Shown: positions 24,501 to 34,800, counted from the first letter of the stretch. The stretch: 64,000 bases of DNA from Casuarius casuarius (GCA_003342895.1 PTFA01000276.1:856732-920731); one strand, 5' to 3'. Notes: generated from the sequence alone by a model not told the origin. Made by a program: numbers and translations.

Positions 24501-24854
24501 AAAAAGTATTCCTCTTAGAGAATAGGTTAAACTTCTGCTGTCTTGAGCCTTCCAGCGGATCTCAATTATACTTGTGGTATATTCTGGATTTGGTTTTAAG
24601 TGCATCTGGAAGGAGAGAAGCTGTTTTATCTTCTGTAGGTTTTTAGATACACAACAAATACAGAGAAGAGGCAATTTGCAAGATGAGAAATACTAACATT
24701 CTGTTTTACCTTTTATCAGGCTGGGATGAAATACAGAAACCTTATTTTGAAACCTGGAGGATCTTTGGATGGGATGGATATGCTTCAAAATTTCTTGGAG
24801 CGTAAACCAAGCCAGAGAGCTTTCCTATTGAGTAAGGGATTGTGTGTTCAGTAA
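431..24854 (+). CDS. NLN: Neurolysin, 3' eleven coding exons (partial gene)
   Basis: Neurolysin is a soluble zinc metallo-oligopeptidase (family M3, thimet oligopeptidase group). It cuts short peptides such as neurotensin and bradykinin in cytosol, mitochondria and extracellular space. Coding segments: 431-579, 6693-6800, 8237-8339, 9075-9235, 10605-10740, 13880-14246, 15620-15821, 18861-19047, 20471-20599, 21095-21231, 24720-24854. They splice in frame to 604 residues and a TAA stop. I see the zinc motif HEFGH (about residues 497-501), the third ligand Glu in FVEVPSQ (about 526) and the tyrosine loop [10 protein letters not shown] (about 627-636). Numbering assumes 100 residues upstream, which matches the roughly 704-residue family length. 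Wording such as [14 protein letters not shown] and [13 protein letters not shown] fits NLN better than the paralogue THOP1. No frameshift or premature stop was seen. The start codon and N-terminal targeting region are outside the window. Confidence 0.97.
895..975. other. Long-armed hairpin (inverted repeat) in NLN intron
   Basis: Arms 895-918 and 952-975 are reverse complements at about 22 of 24 positions. Pairing can extend inward to about 29 bp with two G-T wobbles and A-T pairs, leaving a loop of about 23 nt. The whole unit is about 81 nt, the size of a pre-miRNA hairpin. It could equally be a small palindromic mobile-element relic. No homology to a known miRNA was recognised. Confidence 0.6.
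1401..1445 (+). repeat. G/T-rich simple repeat followed by C10
   Basis: GGGGGTTTTGGTTTTGGTTTTG-type sequence runs directly into ten C. Low-complexity intronic DNA with the potential to fold. Confidence 0.7.
4969..5021. repeat. TA/CA-rich microsatellite
   Basis: Irregular repeats of CTATATATA with CA and GA interruptions. Confidence 0.7.
6693..6800 (+). CDS. NLN: NLN exon (about residues 151-186)
   Basis: 36 whole codons, phase 0 at both ends, reading [20 protein letters not shown] then the well-conserved [10 protein letters not shown]. It is flanked by the acceptor TTTCAG and the donor GTAAGT. Confidence 0.95.
6801..8236 (+). other. NLN: NLN intron, about 1.4 kb
   Basis: AT-rich. Apart from a short tandem of TTTGAAATGT near 8031-8050 I see nothing distinctive in it. 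Confidence 0.8.
8237..8339 (+). CDS. NLN: NLN exon (about residues 187-220)
   Basis: Reads [20 protein letters not shown] then [14 protein letters not shown], including the family signature [10 protein letters not shown]. It ends in phase 1 before the donor GTAAGT; the split codon is completed by the exon at 9075. Confidence 0.95.
8340..9074 (+). other. NLN: NLN intron, about 0.7 kb
   Basis: Plain AT-rich intron ending in a tandem CAG-AAG acceptor. Nothing else seen. Confidence 0.8.
9075..9235 (+). CDS. NLN: NLN exon (about residues 221-274)
   Basis: Reads [20 protein letters not shown] then [16 protein letters not shown] and [18 protein letters not shown]. The donor is GTACCT. The acceptor is a tandem CAG-AAG at 9072-9077. 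I chose the upstream AG because it keeps alignment length with mammalian NLN; the downstream AG would drop one residue (Glu) in frame. Confidence 0.93.
9236..10604 (+). other. NLN: NLN intron, about 1.4 kb
   Basis: Contains a T11A10 block at 9649-9669 (rigid, typically nucleosome-disfavouring) and short chance ORFs. No gene seen. Confidence 0.75.
10605..10740 (+). CDS. NLN: NLN exon (about residues 275-319)
   Basis: Reads [20 protein letters not shown] then [20 protein letters not shown] and VTAFL, and ends in phase 1. The donor GTTTGT is weaker than the others in this gene (no A at +3 or +4). It is supported by the clean join to the next exon, which gives [15 protein letters not shown]. Confidence 0.93.
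10741..13879 (+). other. NLN: NLN intron, about 3.1 kb
   Basis: AT-rich sequence with no recognisable repeat family, exon or RNA gene. Confidence 0.75.
13880..14246 (+). CDS. NLN: NLN exon (about residues 320-442), the longest in the window
   Basis: 121 whole codons plus split codons at both ends. It runs from [17 protein letters not shown] through [13 protein letters not shown] and [20 protein letters not shown] to [13 protein letters not shown]. It covers the region leading into the catalytic domain. Acceptor TTTTAG, donor GTAATT. Confidence 0.97.
14247..15619 (+). other. NLN: NLN intron, about 1.4 kb, largely an antisense CR1 relic
   Basis: Its central part resembles reverse-complemented CR1 LINE sequence (separate entry). 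The rest is unremarkable AT-rich DNA. Confidence 0.7.
14400..15200 (-). mobile_element. Decayed CR1-type LINE fragment, antisense to NLN
   Basis: Phrases typical of the antisense strand of sauropsid CR1 ORF2 are recognisable, for example ATCTGTAAACTTTATAG near 14730, GGGGCCAAGAAGAGATTC near 14800, TCTGTCAAAGGAGGAGA near 14893 and CTTGTTGGCTGTTTCTTTAG near 14945. It is heavily diverged with no intact ORF. The boundaries are approximate and the family call rests on remembered consensus wording. Confidence 0.6.
15620..15821 (+). CDS. NLN: NLN exon with zinc-binding motif HEFGH (about residues 442-509)
   Basis: Completes the split Arg codon, then reads [18 protein letters not shown] ... [20 protein letters not shown] and QICAQ. 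HEFGH lies at 15783-15797: the two His residues bind zinc and the Glu is the catalytic base (established for M3 peptidases). Acceptor TACAG, donor GTTAGT. Confidence 0.98.
15822..18860 (+). other. NLN: NLN intron, about 3.0 kb
   Basis: AT-rich intron between the two zinc-ligand exons. It holds small simple repeats: CAAA units near 16181, TTTTG units at 17301-17319 and a CA-rich patch near 18346-18371. No coding potential recognised. Confidence 0.75.
17301..17319. repeat. (TTTTG)n microsatellite
   Basis: About four TTTTG units in tandem. Confidence 0.8.
18861..19047 (+). CDS. NLN: NLN exon with third zinc ligand (about residues 510-571)
   Basis: Reads [20 protein letters not shown] then [20 protein letters not shown] and [20 protein letters not shown], ending NT plus one base. 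The Glu of FVEVPSQ is the third zinc ligand by homology to thimet oligopeptidase. Acceptor TTCTAG, donor GTATCT. Confidence 0.97.
19453..19492 (+). repeat. Homopyrimidine tract
   Basis: Forty consecutive C/T bases, mostly T with one C6 block. The complementary strand is pure purine. Confidence 0.8.
20036..20091 (+). repeat. (CAG)6 inside a 13-bp-stem hairpin
   Basis: Six CAG units occupy 20058-20075. Perfect 13-base inverted arms flank them at 20036-20048 (CTTCAAAAAGCAG) and 20079-20091. A frame through it would encode six Gln, but nothing else supports translation. Confidence 0.8.
20471..20599 (+). CDS. NLN: NLN exon (about residues 572-614)
   Basis: Reads (G)[20 protein letters not shown] then [20 protein letters not shown] and TP, with both ends splitting a Gly codon. 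The acceptor AACTAG has a poor pyrimidine tract, unlike most in this gene. Donor GTATGT. Confidence 0.95.
20600..21094 (+). other. NLN: NLN intron, about 0.5 kb
   Basis: Short unremarkable AT-rich intron. Confidence 0.8.
21095..21231 (+). CDS. NLN: NLN exon with substrate-binding tyrosine loop (about residues 615-660)
   Basis: Reads (G)[20 protein letters not shown] then [20 protein letters not shown] and IMNPK. The flexible Gly/Tyr loop carries the tyrosines that contact substrate in this family (about Tyr629 and Tyr636 here). Donor GTAGGT. Confidence 0.96.
22648..22671. other. Z-DNA-prone alternating tract
   Basis: Twenty-four bases of strictly alternating purine and pyrimidine, rich in CG and CA steps, including ACGCGT and GTGCAC. 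Confidence 0.7.
23023..23102. repeat. Compound self-complementary GT/CT - CA/GA microsatellite
   Basis: A GT run passes into GTCT units, then CA and GACA units, then CT. Sixteen-base perfect inverted arms lie at 23032-23047 and 23077-23092, so each strand can fold on itself. Confidence 0.85.
23239..23302. repeat. 20-bp direct repeat pair
   Basis: AAATACTAGATACCAGTATG occurs at 23239-23258 and again at 23283-23302, a 44-bp period. Each copy also contains the inverted ends ATACT and AGTAT. Confidence 0.85.
24720..24854 (+). CDS. NLN: NLN terminal coding exon and stop (about residues 661-704)
   Basis: Reads [20 protein letters not shown] then [20 protein letters not shown] and LCVQ, then TAA at 24852-24854. 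The acceptor is ATCAG. The C-terminus ends at the same place as mammalian neurolysin. The 3' UTR follows directly. Confidence 0.96.
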   Translation, partial: AGMKYRNLILKPGGSLDGMDMLQNFLERKPSQRAFLLSKGLCVQ

Positions 24855-25235
24855 AACTATGGTTCCTTTGTAATGGCATATGATTATGAAATGAGCTGGA
24901 AATGTCAGTGTATTTCACACCTTATGTATCATTCTAGGTCACTTGGGTCACATTTCGATCTTTTTTTTTAATTGTAAAAATAATGTGACTTTTTAATTGC
25001 AAAGGGCTACAAAATTCAACACATTGGAAAAAATTCTGAGATGTGCAGAAGCTGATAAATTTGGATGGTAATTTATTTGTGAATTGTTATGAAATAATCA
25101 ATATGGGGAGTTGCTGCCCTCTCTCTCTTTTAATAGATGCATTTAAACTGTGTCTTGTGATTGAATTTTAAACTTGGGGGGAGGAGGAGGAAGGGCACTA
25201 CCAGCAATAAAAGAAATAGATGCATTTTTATTCTG
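24855..25235 (+). other. NLN: Proximal 3' UTR of NLN
   Basis: AT-rich sequence between the NLN stop and the first canonical AATAAA. The true UTR may run further if distal poly(A) sites are used. Confidence 0.6.
25206..25211 (+). promoter_or_regulatory. NLN: Candidate NLN poly(A) signal AATAAA
   Basis: The first AATAAA after the stop codon, about 350 bases downstream. A GU-rich element (ATGTGTGTGTGGG) follows at about 25265-25277, the expected layout for 3' end processing. Other AATAAA motifs further on (for example 25939-25944) cannot be excluded. Confidence 0.4.
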
Positions 25236-28200
25236 TATTCTTCTATGGTATTGATGGCTTACAAATGTGTGTGTGGGAGAGAAGGTGCATTTGCTTTCAT
25301 CGTGATTTGGGCTCAGTCTAGCTTCCCGACAAATTTCAAGACTGAGCCTTCTCCCAAACAGCTTTACAGCTGAGATATTTGTGTGATACCTTTATATTTC
25401 GTTCTGATGCATGTTAAATTATTGTATTGTTTATGAAATTATACTATATAACTAAAAACAAAAAATAAGACTAATGTGAACTACCCTTTTATTCCCTTCA
25501 TTGAGGAGAAACAGGCAAAATCTATGAGCCTGGCAGTTCTCCCACTACTTTTTTATTTTTTGTTGATGATCACTAGTCAGATCTTTGTTTTCCAAATTAT
25601 ACCAACGGCGGCAATTGCTAACAAGTCATACTTGAACAATTATAATGGTTTTAGTTGATTTGTGAAGTATTTTGAAAAAAATATGCATGCACACACACAC
25701 GTGCACATGCACACATACGTATAAAGGAGAAGAGGAAGAATAAGTCCTCTGTGTGAATGGTAAAAGTCAGTCCAGGATTTTTACTGGTCCTATCCAGTGT
25801 GGTGTGCAGAGGCGTCACAAAAAAAGCTTCAGAGATTTCATGATTTCAGCTGTTTGAGTGTGAAAGTAACCTAGGAGTTATTTTGCAGCTTTTCTGAAAG
25901 ATCAGCAGAAATGTCTTACAAGCCAATTCTACATCCCAAATAAAACTGCTGATCCAAGTGCACTATTTCTGTCTTCAGATATCATACCTTGTTTTGGTAT
26001 TACAATGTTCGTATGAACAAAACTTTCATTTGGTTACCAGTTTGCATTTCTTAGACATTTCAGCCATAGCTGTAAATATGGTTGGTATTTTATTTGTTGG
26101 TTCAACCACAAAATAAGAAAATGTGCCTGGTCAACTCAAAAGACTTCTTCCTCTTTTTCTAGTGGAAGAAAACCAAAAGCATTCACTTGAGGTCAAATCT
26201 CTGTGTTTCAGGGAAAGAAACCCTGTGAATCTTAAGCTGAAACTTTTTTTTTATTTAAGGCATTTCAACTGAGAGGGGGAAGAAAAAGATTGTATTCGTT
26301 TCCACTTGAGTTTTTGTTCCAAAATGGAAAATTTGACAGGACTTATTTTCGAACTACACTGGTTACAAATGTGAGGAAACTTTAAAAGTTTATAGCCAAA
26401 ATATATAAACTATTTAGTTTTATCACAGAACATAAGTAAATGAATTCTAACTCTCATAGTCAGTTACAGTTTTAGACCCCAGTTATGCTGCGGTCATGAA
26501 AATATGATATATGAAAGTCACATAAGTGAGAACCTCTTGAACAGTAAGTATTCAAAAGAACAACTATAGAGAAAAGGTCAGGAGACTGATTCTTTGTACA
26601 GAATGGATGCAAGATTATCATAAAAGCTACGTTAAAAGCCTACATTAATTTCTGTTACATTCTGACTGGATTTGGAAGTATTTTGCTTGCTTGCTTTTTA
26701 AACAGCTATTTAAATTATTGTGATCCTGTCTTGTCAAAGAGTTTTTTTCTATTCATACCGTGATGGTAGTTTTGATGAACTAAAATGTTGCAAAAAGCTG
26801 CTAAGCAGTACTTTCCAGAAATGAATCTTCAAATCTAAGCAATGGAAGTTTTATCAAGAAGCAAAATGTAGTATTTCTTTTACAGCTGGTAGGCAGATTT
26901 CCACATGAGGGAGACCTTCCTCTGCATAAACCAGAAGTCTCAGGTTAAACTAGATAATTGCAAATGCAGTAATCATAAACAAAAATATGTCATGATAATA
27001 TTTAAAAGTTAGGCTTAGGACAGTACTGATGGTAACGATTATAATTTAATTGACTGGCTCTTCCTTTTTCAGCTCTTTAGAGTATGCATGTTATGCAGTA
27101 AATTGTAACTGAGATAAACTGCAGGAAAATGCCTAGTATTATATGTATATGTATGTGAAAATGCCTACATGAATGTATAGACTTGCATTGTCATCAGCTG
27201 GATATCCTTGTGTGTGGGGAGAAGTGAAACGTAAACCATGTTGTGCCCCACAAATGTGTGTTATGATCTATACTCGTCCCAAAGGATAGAAAGCATTTTT
27301 TGCAATTAGTTTTTATCAAAGCCAGCTCCCTCAGTCTGCATCAGACAGTAACTAAGTCAGATAATCTATGCCTAAAACTGCACTCAAGGCAGAAGGTTAA
27401 CGGGTAACATTGTGAGGTGCTTCTGAAACATCTAATGTGGTAACACATCAAACTTGTCTGCTGATTTTTATATCAGCTTCTTGGAGTTCTCATTTCTTAT
27501 TGCAAAGACCTGATCTTGGAATGAAAAAGATAACCAGGATAAAGACATCTTTTCTGTTCTTGCAGTGAAACTTTCCATTGTAGGCATGAAGCTTGTCTAT
27601 ATAGGAAACAAGCTTATTCTGACACTGTTCCAAGGCTGTGAAATAAAATGCCCCAAGAAAATAGGGAAATGTTATCATAATCTTATGTTTTAGAAACAAG
27701 AGCTAATTGCCTTGACACTGCACAGAAACAATCATACTCGTTCAAACATGCCGAAAGGTAGGTACCTGGCAAACACAGCCTATTTCAGAGTTTCTAAACC
27801 CATGCTTCAATTCAAATTCAAAACTTCTAAAACTTCTATTTATTCCAACCCAACTTTATGTTCACTGTAATAAAGAAATGAAAAAGTTGTTTTAATTTGT
27901 AATCTTAGTCTGGAGTAAACTGTTGCCTTCTCAAGTTAATATATTATTTCTTTATAATTCCATTGTATTTAGGATTCATTTTTTCCTGCACCAAAAACTC
28001 AAATTGGACTTTGGCTGACTTCACAACAAAAGCTTCAAATGAAAGGGAAAGGATAAAATTGGACACTCAACAGAGGGGTAACTCGGGAAGTGGTTAACAG
28101 CTAATGGCTTTCCAGACATTCTGCTCCTCCACTGCAAAAGATGGAATGGGTTGGGCATGAGATGGCTAGATGATGGTCTCAGCAGTCCCTACTGCTGGTC

Positions 28201-29404
28201 AGCTGATGTAGGTCCAGCATGTAGGCTGCCTCTGGATTGCTTGCAAGCCATATGGCCCAACCTGAATGGTAAAAAGGCTGAAGGAAAGGTTTAAATTTTG
28301 TTGTAACTGAAGAAAGTCTTGAACTTCTCTGAGCCTTGGAGACTCAGTTAATATGCTGACTCAATAAAGGGAACTGTAAGGCTTAGAGTCCGTGTTTGTA
28401 GAGATCAAATGGAATATTTGCTCTGACACTTGAGCTTCTAATGCTATTACAATTAGTTTTCCTGTGCAAATAGTTCTGTTGTATATTAGTGTGTAATATA
28501 ACGTGCATTTTGGGGGAGAGGAACCAAAACCTTGCTCATTTTAATCAGTAATCAGGGTCAGCCAACTGCTGATCTTGTTTTTCACACAATTGTATTAAAC
28601 ACTGTTTTAATAGATTATCAGGCAGCAAATAATTCTAATGTTTACAGTCATTTGGTGTCAGAGAAGTAAAATTACTGCAAGAAATGAATCACAAGGTCAA
28701 GTTATGTTTCCCCTCTGAAAAATGAAACCATTTCCAAATGCATTTGAAAATGTTGGGTAGTAGATTCCTGGAGGGGTTTTCCAGAAGCACAGAGTTGGTT
28801 GCACCGGGAGTGGTAAGGACAGAGCTGGCAGCTGGAGATGGGGTGAGTGGGAGTTGCATGTCTGGAGGTGTGGAGGACTGAACCAGTTACTGGAGGGATT
28901 AGGGAGGTTAGATGTCAGGAGTAAGGTTATGTGGTAGCTCATGTCAAAGGAAAAGGGAGGAAAGCAGTAGGTGGAAGGATGAAGTTGGAGTGGGGTATTT
29001 TCACAATGGCTGTAGAAGAGTTGGGGTGAATGTCAGGGTTAAAAATAGCAAGGAAAAAAGACAGTATCTCTGTGCATACTGATTTATGAAAAGCTACTGA
29101 ATGCTTTTTATTACTTTACAAATTAAAAACAACACATGCTCATATTTATCTCTGGATAGCTATAGATCCTTATCTTTTCATTAACATGTCAAGAAACATG
29201 AGATTATGCACAGCATATTGCTTGAATACTTCTGCTTCTTCCTGGCATCTGGATATTATTTCTTTTTTCACCATCGTGTACTTTATGAATATATGTTAAA
29301 TAATATTTTCCCGTTGTAGAAATAAAAAATATGATGTTATGGGGGAAATTCAGTTTATGGGGCTGGCAGTCCCATATACCTAATCATCATTGGCAATTGT
29401 AAAA
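25236..29404. other. Intergenic or distal 3' UTR, AT-rich
   Basis: No coding exon recognised. Contains a 43-bp alternating purine-pyrimidine tract (25681-25723) and a purine-rich stretch around 28740-29030. Part of it could be a longer NLN 3' UTR. Confidence 0.6.
25681..25723. repeat. Alternating purine-pyrimidine (CA-rich) tract
   Basis: Forty-three bases of uninterrupted purine-pyrimidine alternation around a CA run, with CGTG, GCATGC and TACGTA inside. Prone to Z-DNA. Confidence 0.8.
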
Positions 29405-31480
29405 AGTATAGATGATAGAAAAGAAATGGCACCAAGCAACAAATAATCTATTTTAGATCTGATTAGGATAGATAAAGATGAATTAATTACTGGATTGGAA
29501 GTTGGTGGTTGCCTAGAAACCAATAATCATGACCTAATTTTGTTCAGTATTGATTAACAGAACAGACTCAACCAATACTTGCTCACACTATACTGCTGAT
29601 GGATTAAAAAGGCTAAATATTTCATTGCTAAGGAGGCCAATGAGTAAAATTAATTGGAAGAAAAAATGTGAATGAGAAGTGGTAGGACTTTCAAAATTAA
29701 ATGGCCAAAAAACCCCACAGTTTCACAACTTAAAAAGAGAACAGTTCTGCCTAAGAACCAATCTGTTTATCAGTAAAACAGGTATTAGAAATAAATGAAA
29801 CAGAAATGGGGGGTCAGGAGTAGGAAATAGATATAACATGAGGAATTGTAAAGTGTCAAAAAATGATAAAGGTAAGCGCATCAAGAAGAAAACTAAGAAT
29901 GAAAGGTTTATGGTCAATAAGATGTAGAAGTTAATATAGTAAGAATCAAGGAAATCTCTTTCGTCTTACAGACCCTGTACTAGAAGGAAATGCTAATATT
30001 GTTAATGACAAAAAAGACAATTTTTCATTTAGTGTTTCTCTTCTGCATTTCGAAAGAAGCAGCATGATGTAATCATATCATATGAGAACAATCAGGTGCT
30101 TTCCAGTCCATTATGAAGTGAGGAGGATATTAAGCAATATCCACTAAGAATAAACATTTTTAAATGAGTAGGACTGAATAACTTGCACTCTACAAACCTA
30201 CAAGAATTGGTAGGTTCCCCCCACACACACTGCTGTTAATTTGGGGTTACCAGGTATATGCCATTGTAGTAGAACAGTGCTAATGAGTTCCGTTGTTCCA
30301 AAAGGGCAAGTAGGTGACTATTGGTCAGAGAGACTGAAATCAGTCTTCAGCAAATCAATGGGAAAATAAATATCGTTCTGCTGCTAAAGAATTAAATGAT
30401 GAGCATAATTAATTCAGTGTAAGTAGTTTTACGGAAAATGACTTTTGTCAGATAAGTCCGATTTAATCATTTACAATCATTACAAGCCTGACAAAGGTGA
30501 TTGTAGAAAGGCTGATGTAAGGGCTATTTGACTTAGTGCTATGTGTTTTCTTTCAAAATAACACTATGTGGTATCAATAGAGAATATGTTTAACGGATTA
30601 AGAGCTAGCTAGCTGTTCTCAGAGAGTACTTGTTGGTGTAAAATTATCATTGAACAGGGTCTACATGGTCTACAGTGATCTAAGTTCCTCAGGGATCAGT
30701 AGAAGACCTGGCAGAATTCAATACTTTACTCAAATATCTGAAAATAATGTAACATCACTGGTGATAAAATCTGCAAATAACCCAGAAAAGCAGTCACAGA
30801 GAATTCTCTGTATTGTTTGAGAGCTTGAGGCATTAAATCTAAAAATTTCTGTAACATGGACAAAGTTACACATCTGATAACTAAAAATACAGGCCATGAC
30901 TACAGCTTGGTGGACTGTATTCTAAAAGTACAGACTTTTGAAAGTATCTAAAGGCTGGTTATAGTAGTCAGTTTGACGCAAATTGTTATGAGATTATGGG
31001 AAAAATGGTTAAAACAATCTTGTGATGGATGAGTGCAAGAGTATTGCATAAGAGCAGGTTATTGATACTACTTCTGTGTATAGCAGTGGTAAAATGGGCA
31101 CAGCAATTGCATGTGGTTTTGGTGCTCATATTTTTAAGTGAAGGTAGTTAGGAGTTCATAGGTGGCTCTGTATGTAACATATAGTTAAGCTGTGGAAATC
31201 CTTACCAAGGCTGCTGTAGATGCCAGAAGTTTACGTATTTTCAGAATAAGACTCAACAAGTTCCAGTCTCGGAAAAGAAATCCATGGGGGGTAGCTAAAC
31301 ACCCCCGATTCAGGAAGTCCCCAAAAAGTAGAGGGTGATCAGAAGAGTATAGAAGGAAATATCACATATGCTAGCCCTGTTTGCTTATTCCTCTTAGGCA
31401 TCTGCTTTTAGCTGCTGTTGGAGATGGGATACTGTTCAGATCAACCTTCTGTTTGATCCAGAGCCACAGAACTTATTGAG
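29405..31480 (+). mobile_element. Decayed CR1-type LINE, ORF2 region to 3' end
   Basis: Heavily mutated but recognisable wording of a sauropsid CR1 element: GTTGGTGGTTGCCTAGAAAC and AATAATCATGACCTAATTTT near 29501-29540, TAAGAACCAATCTGTTTATC near 29752, AAATGAGTAGGACTGAATAA near 30162, and GGTGATAAAATCTGCAAATA near 30760. It closes with a CR1-like 3' end, GCTGTTGGAGATGGGATACT near 31413, followed by GATC..TGATCCAG. All frames are broken. LINEs of this kind encode an endonuclease and reverse transcriptase, but none survives here. Limits are approximate. Confidence 0.75.
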
Positions 31481-31494
31481 AGCTGGAGAAAACG

Positions 31495-31893
31495 ACATTC
31501 AAAGAGAGACTTAGAAAGCTTTATCTATTCAGCTTAGCAGAAAAGAAAAAAGATTCTGTGATGACTTAATTATAGTCTCTAGGTATTGTCATTATATATT
31601 AAAAGGTTCTTTAGTAGGAGAATGTCAGATGGAGGCCGAGGCCAGTCAATTCAAAGAGAAAAGGAAACATCATTTTTAATAGTGAATGAGATTAACCATT
31701 GCAACAAACCGCTCAGAAAAATGCTAGAGTTGTCAGCTCTTAATGTCTTCAAATCAAGACATGTGAAAGACCCACTAGAACATGTGCTTTCATCAAACAT
31801 TTATTAGACTTTATCTGGAATAACTGGGTGAAATGAGGTGGCCAATGAAGTGCAGATCAGTTTGATCTCATGGGCCTTTTCCCTTTAAAACAC
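31495..31893 (+). mobile_element. Second CR1-type LINE 3' fragment, same orientation
   Basis: Starts like the end of a CR1 ORF2 (GACTTAGAAAGCTTTATCTA near 31507), continues with GAGATTAACCATTGCAACAA near 31688 and TCTTCAAATCAAGACATGTG near 31746, and ends with GATCTCATGGGCC near 31864. It differs from the 3' end just upstream, so it is probably a separate insertion of another subfamily. Confidence 0.7.
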
Positions 31894-34800
31894 TACAATT
31901 CCATAAATCTTACCTTAGCAAAAAAAAAATTGTTGCATTTTTCTGCAGGGCAGCAGTGTAAAACTATCCAATGTAATTCACCACTGAGGAGTTCTAGCCT
32001 TCTAAAGCACTTACTGAAAGTAAAAGCAAATGTAGAGCTTACTTCTAAATTAAGGGAAATTTTAAACCTGAGATGGTTTCCTTTAAATGCATAATTGTGA
32101 GACCTACAAACTTTTATAAGGAAGCTGAGCAGACAAATGTTTCTCCATGTGATAAAGGGTAACTTCATGCTTTGGGTTTTGTGTTGCAGAAGGCAGTATT
32201 CTTCTCTATAGAAGTAGAAAGTGGTAAGTAATATTCCCAAGTTATTGTTACAAATAGTCTTTTTAACTAGCCAAGGTTAGTTGTGTTTTCTTCATTGAGT
32301 TGTCCTCTTCTGATTTCCAGACTTCAGTTAAGCTTTAACAGATGATGTCTTTTTGCAGAGCTAATACTTCCTGATTTCAGTCACTACCAGGCCAAAAACT
32401 GGTCTTCTCCCTCTCCTTTCCTTTCCATTAAAGTGTTGTTCTCTTCAGAAATTCAGTCAATGCATTATCTGAAACATATGCTTTAAACTTAGGAGAATGC
32501 ACTTGGCAAAGAATCGAGTAATTTATATTTCTCCCTGTTCTTTTACTAAACCCTTTATTTGCTAAAAGCCAGCCACGGCTCAACCTCCAAAATAAGTTGC
32601 AGCCAAAATTTGGCGGAAGATCTGAAATACCATCAACTTTATAAAACCAGATACTGCATGAAACATTAATAAAACCAGGCCTTGCCCAGGTTGGACTAGT
32701 GGTGATTACCTTTGCTGTATTGTATATTATCTTTCTGAGCACCCAGAAATTAGAAGATACCTAACTAGACTCCAAGAGACAGATTTGTTCTGCAGCAGAA
32801 GCTATTTCTTTTTGGTGTCCAAAGCTGATAGGGTGATAGCTAATCCTTATTAGGTGAAAGAGTAGCATCGTTTTCAATTTTTTTTCTTTGGTGGTCAGTC
32901 CATACCCAAAGCAGGGATTGAGACTGCCTGTCTGAAAAGGAAGAGAGGAAAAGAGCCAACTCAAGCCTTTTCAAGTGCTTTCTGGGCTGGGGAAGCCTTC
33001 AAGAATAAAGATTGTGCCTCATGCAGATGCTTGATTAATATGGTCTCAGTTCTGTTTTGCAAGCTACACAGGTATGACTTATGCCACTGCAGAATGATTT
33101 GGCAAATAAATCCATAATGTTTCTATTGGAATAGAAGCTGTTTAGTTATCAAGAAAGTTCCTAAAATATTAAAAATTGATATTGAAACTTTTTAATTATT
33201 ATTGCTGGCCAACATCCATGGCAAAAGTGATACTCTCTAGATGATTTTCTCAAGATAACCAAAGATGTTTCAGGTGCTGATATAATATTCCTGTCATTTA
33301 ATTATGTGATACATTCATTTCATTAAAAAGGAAAGCTGCATCAAAAGTGTAAAGATATTGCCGATTTCATTAAAAAGAAGGCACTCTGGGGTTTGTTCAG
33401 AAGCATTATGATAAATAGTTAGAATTTAACATAAAAAAAATAAGGGACATATGAAATTTTAGACAGCAGCAGAATGGGAGTTTTCAGAATAAAAATTTTA
33501 GATGTAAGAACATAAATTTCTCCATTGTTATTTCTAGTGTCTCACTCAGGATGTTATCCCAGAAGCTCAACATCTAACTGGTATCGTGATACCTAATTTT
33601 GAGGCATTACACATTTTATATTGGCTTTTTCTGTCTTCTGATTTAGGCTACTTACCTTCAAAGGAAAAACTTTGAGGGAGGTTGTGAGGTTTTTTACATA
33701 CAAATAAAGTCGTCATTTATTGTAAAACACTGCTGTATGTCAGGGATACAAATCAACACGATCTCTAAGAAAATAGAAGACTTTTCTTATATAGATGTAA
33801 TGAAAATGAATTGCTTTGTTTTAAAAGAAAGTATGAGAGTATCATTTTACTCTTGACTTTTAATTAGATTTGGGTGTTGTACATAGTTTTATCAATGATT
33901 GGATAGTATCATGAGTTCAGGCTAAGAATTCTTAAATGGTTCCTTCTGTGTTTGAAAACTGTTTCTGTACATGATTTGCAAACTGATACCTTAGTGTAAG
34001 CAACAGCACACCTTTGAAAATATGAGTCCTTTGTTATGTCTTCAAAACATCTAAAAGAGCCTTCAGAATGGAGAATAGTTTAAAGTAGTATTTCTGTATT
34101 CACTTTTAATCAGATTGTTGTTAAGGAATCTGAATCTTAAACTGCAAATGCAGGTTGAGCCTGAAGGTTACATGTTCCCTCCATGTTGTCTCACTGGTAC
34201 TGGCAATGCCTTGTATTCTGGTAACAGTTTTGCCCCTGTGGAGCTTCTTTACCTGTGCTGTGGCTACTTCCACCTTGAAACATGTTTGACGTTTGTAAGT
34301 ACTGTGTTCATTCTGCTGGCAGTAAAGGAGAGGGTGGTCTAAATAACCAACTGACTTTTCCTTGAGCACAAAGTATAACTCCTATATGTGTAAGTCGTGT
34401 TTTATTAACAGCATTTCATGGCTACAATTTTACAGTTTATGTTAAATTACAGAGCCCACGTTTAATTATTTAAGTAAAGATGATTTTCAGAGAATGAGTA
34501 ACTGAGCTCAATGGAAAGGAGCTGGAAAATTAAGCTATGGTAACTTGCCTGACACTATATAAAAATTTTAATCCCCCTCTCACTGATAATTTTTTATCTT
34601 AAAGCATTTTACAAAATGCATAACAGTATCCCTTTTTATATGTAAGAAAAATGAGACCTGGAGAAAGTGAGTATTTCGACTCAAGCAATGAGTCTCTCAG
34701 AGTTGCAGATGTAAGCAAGAATGCCTGCCTCTTTGTGCCATACATATTGGGGATTGTAGCATCCCCATTTTCTTTAGAGAACCTGTATTTCAGTGCTCTG

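Larger units (their letters stand above)
21232..24719 (+). other. NLN: NLN last intron, about 3.5 kb
   Basis: Holds an alternating purine-pyrimidine tract (22648-22671), a compound microsatellite (23023-23102), a 20-bp direct repeat (23239-23258 and 23283-23302) and a near-perfect palindrome (24233-24251). No exon recognised. Confidence 0.75.

Noticed and set aside
431..24854. Thimet oligopeptidase (THOP1) instead of NLN
   Set aside because: The exon wording matches neurolysin better throughout, and the C-terminus lacks the longer THOP1 tail.
32428..32742. 104-codon minus-strand ORF
   Set aside because: No recognisable domain and no promoter or splice context; expected by chance in 64 kb.
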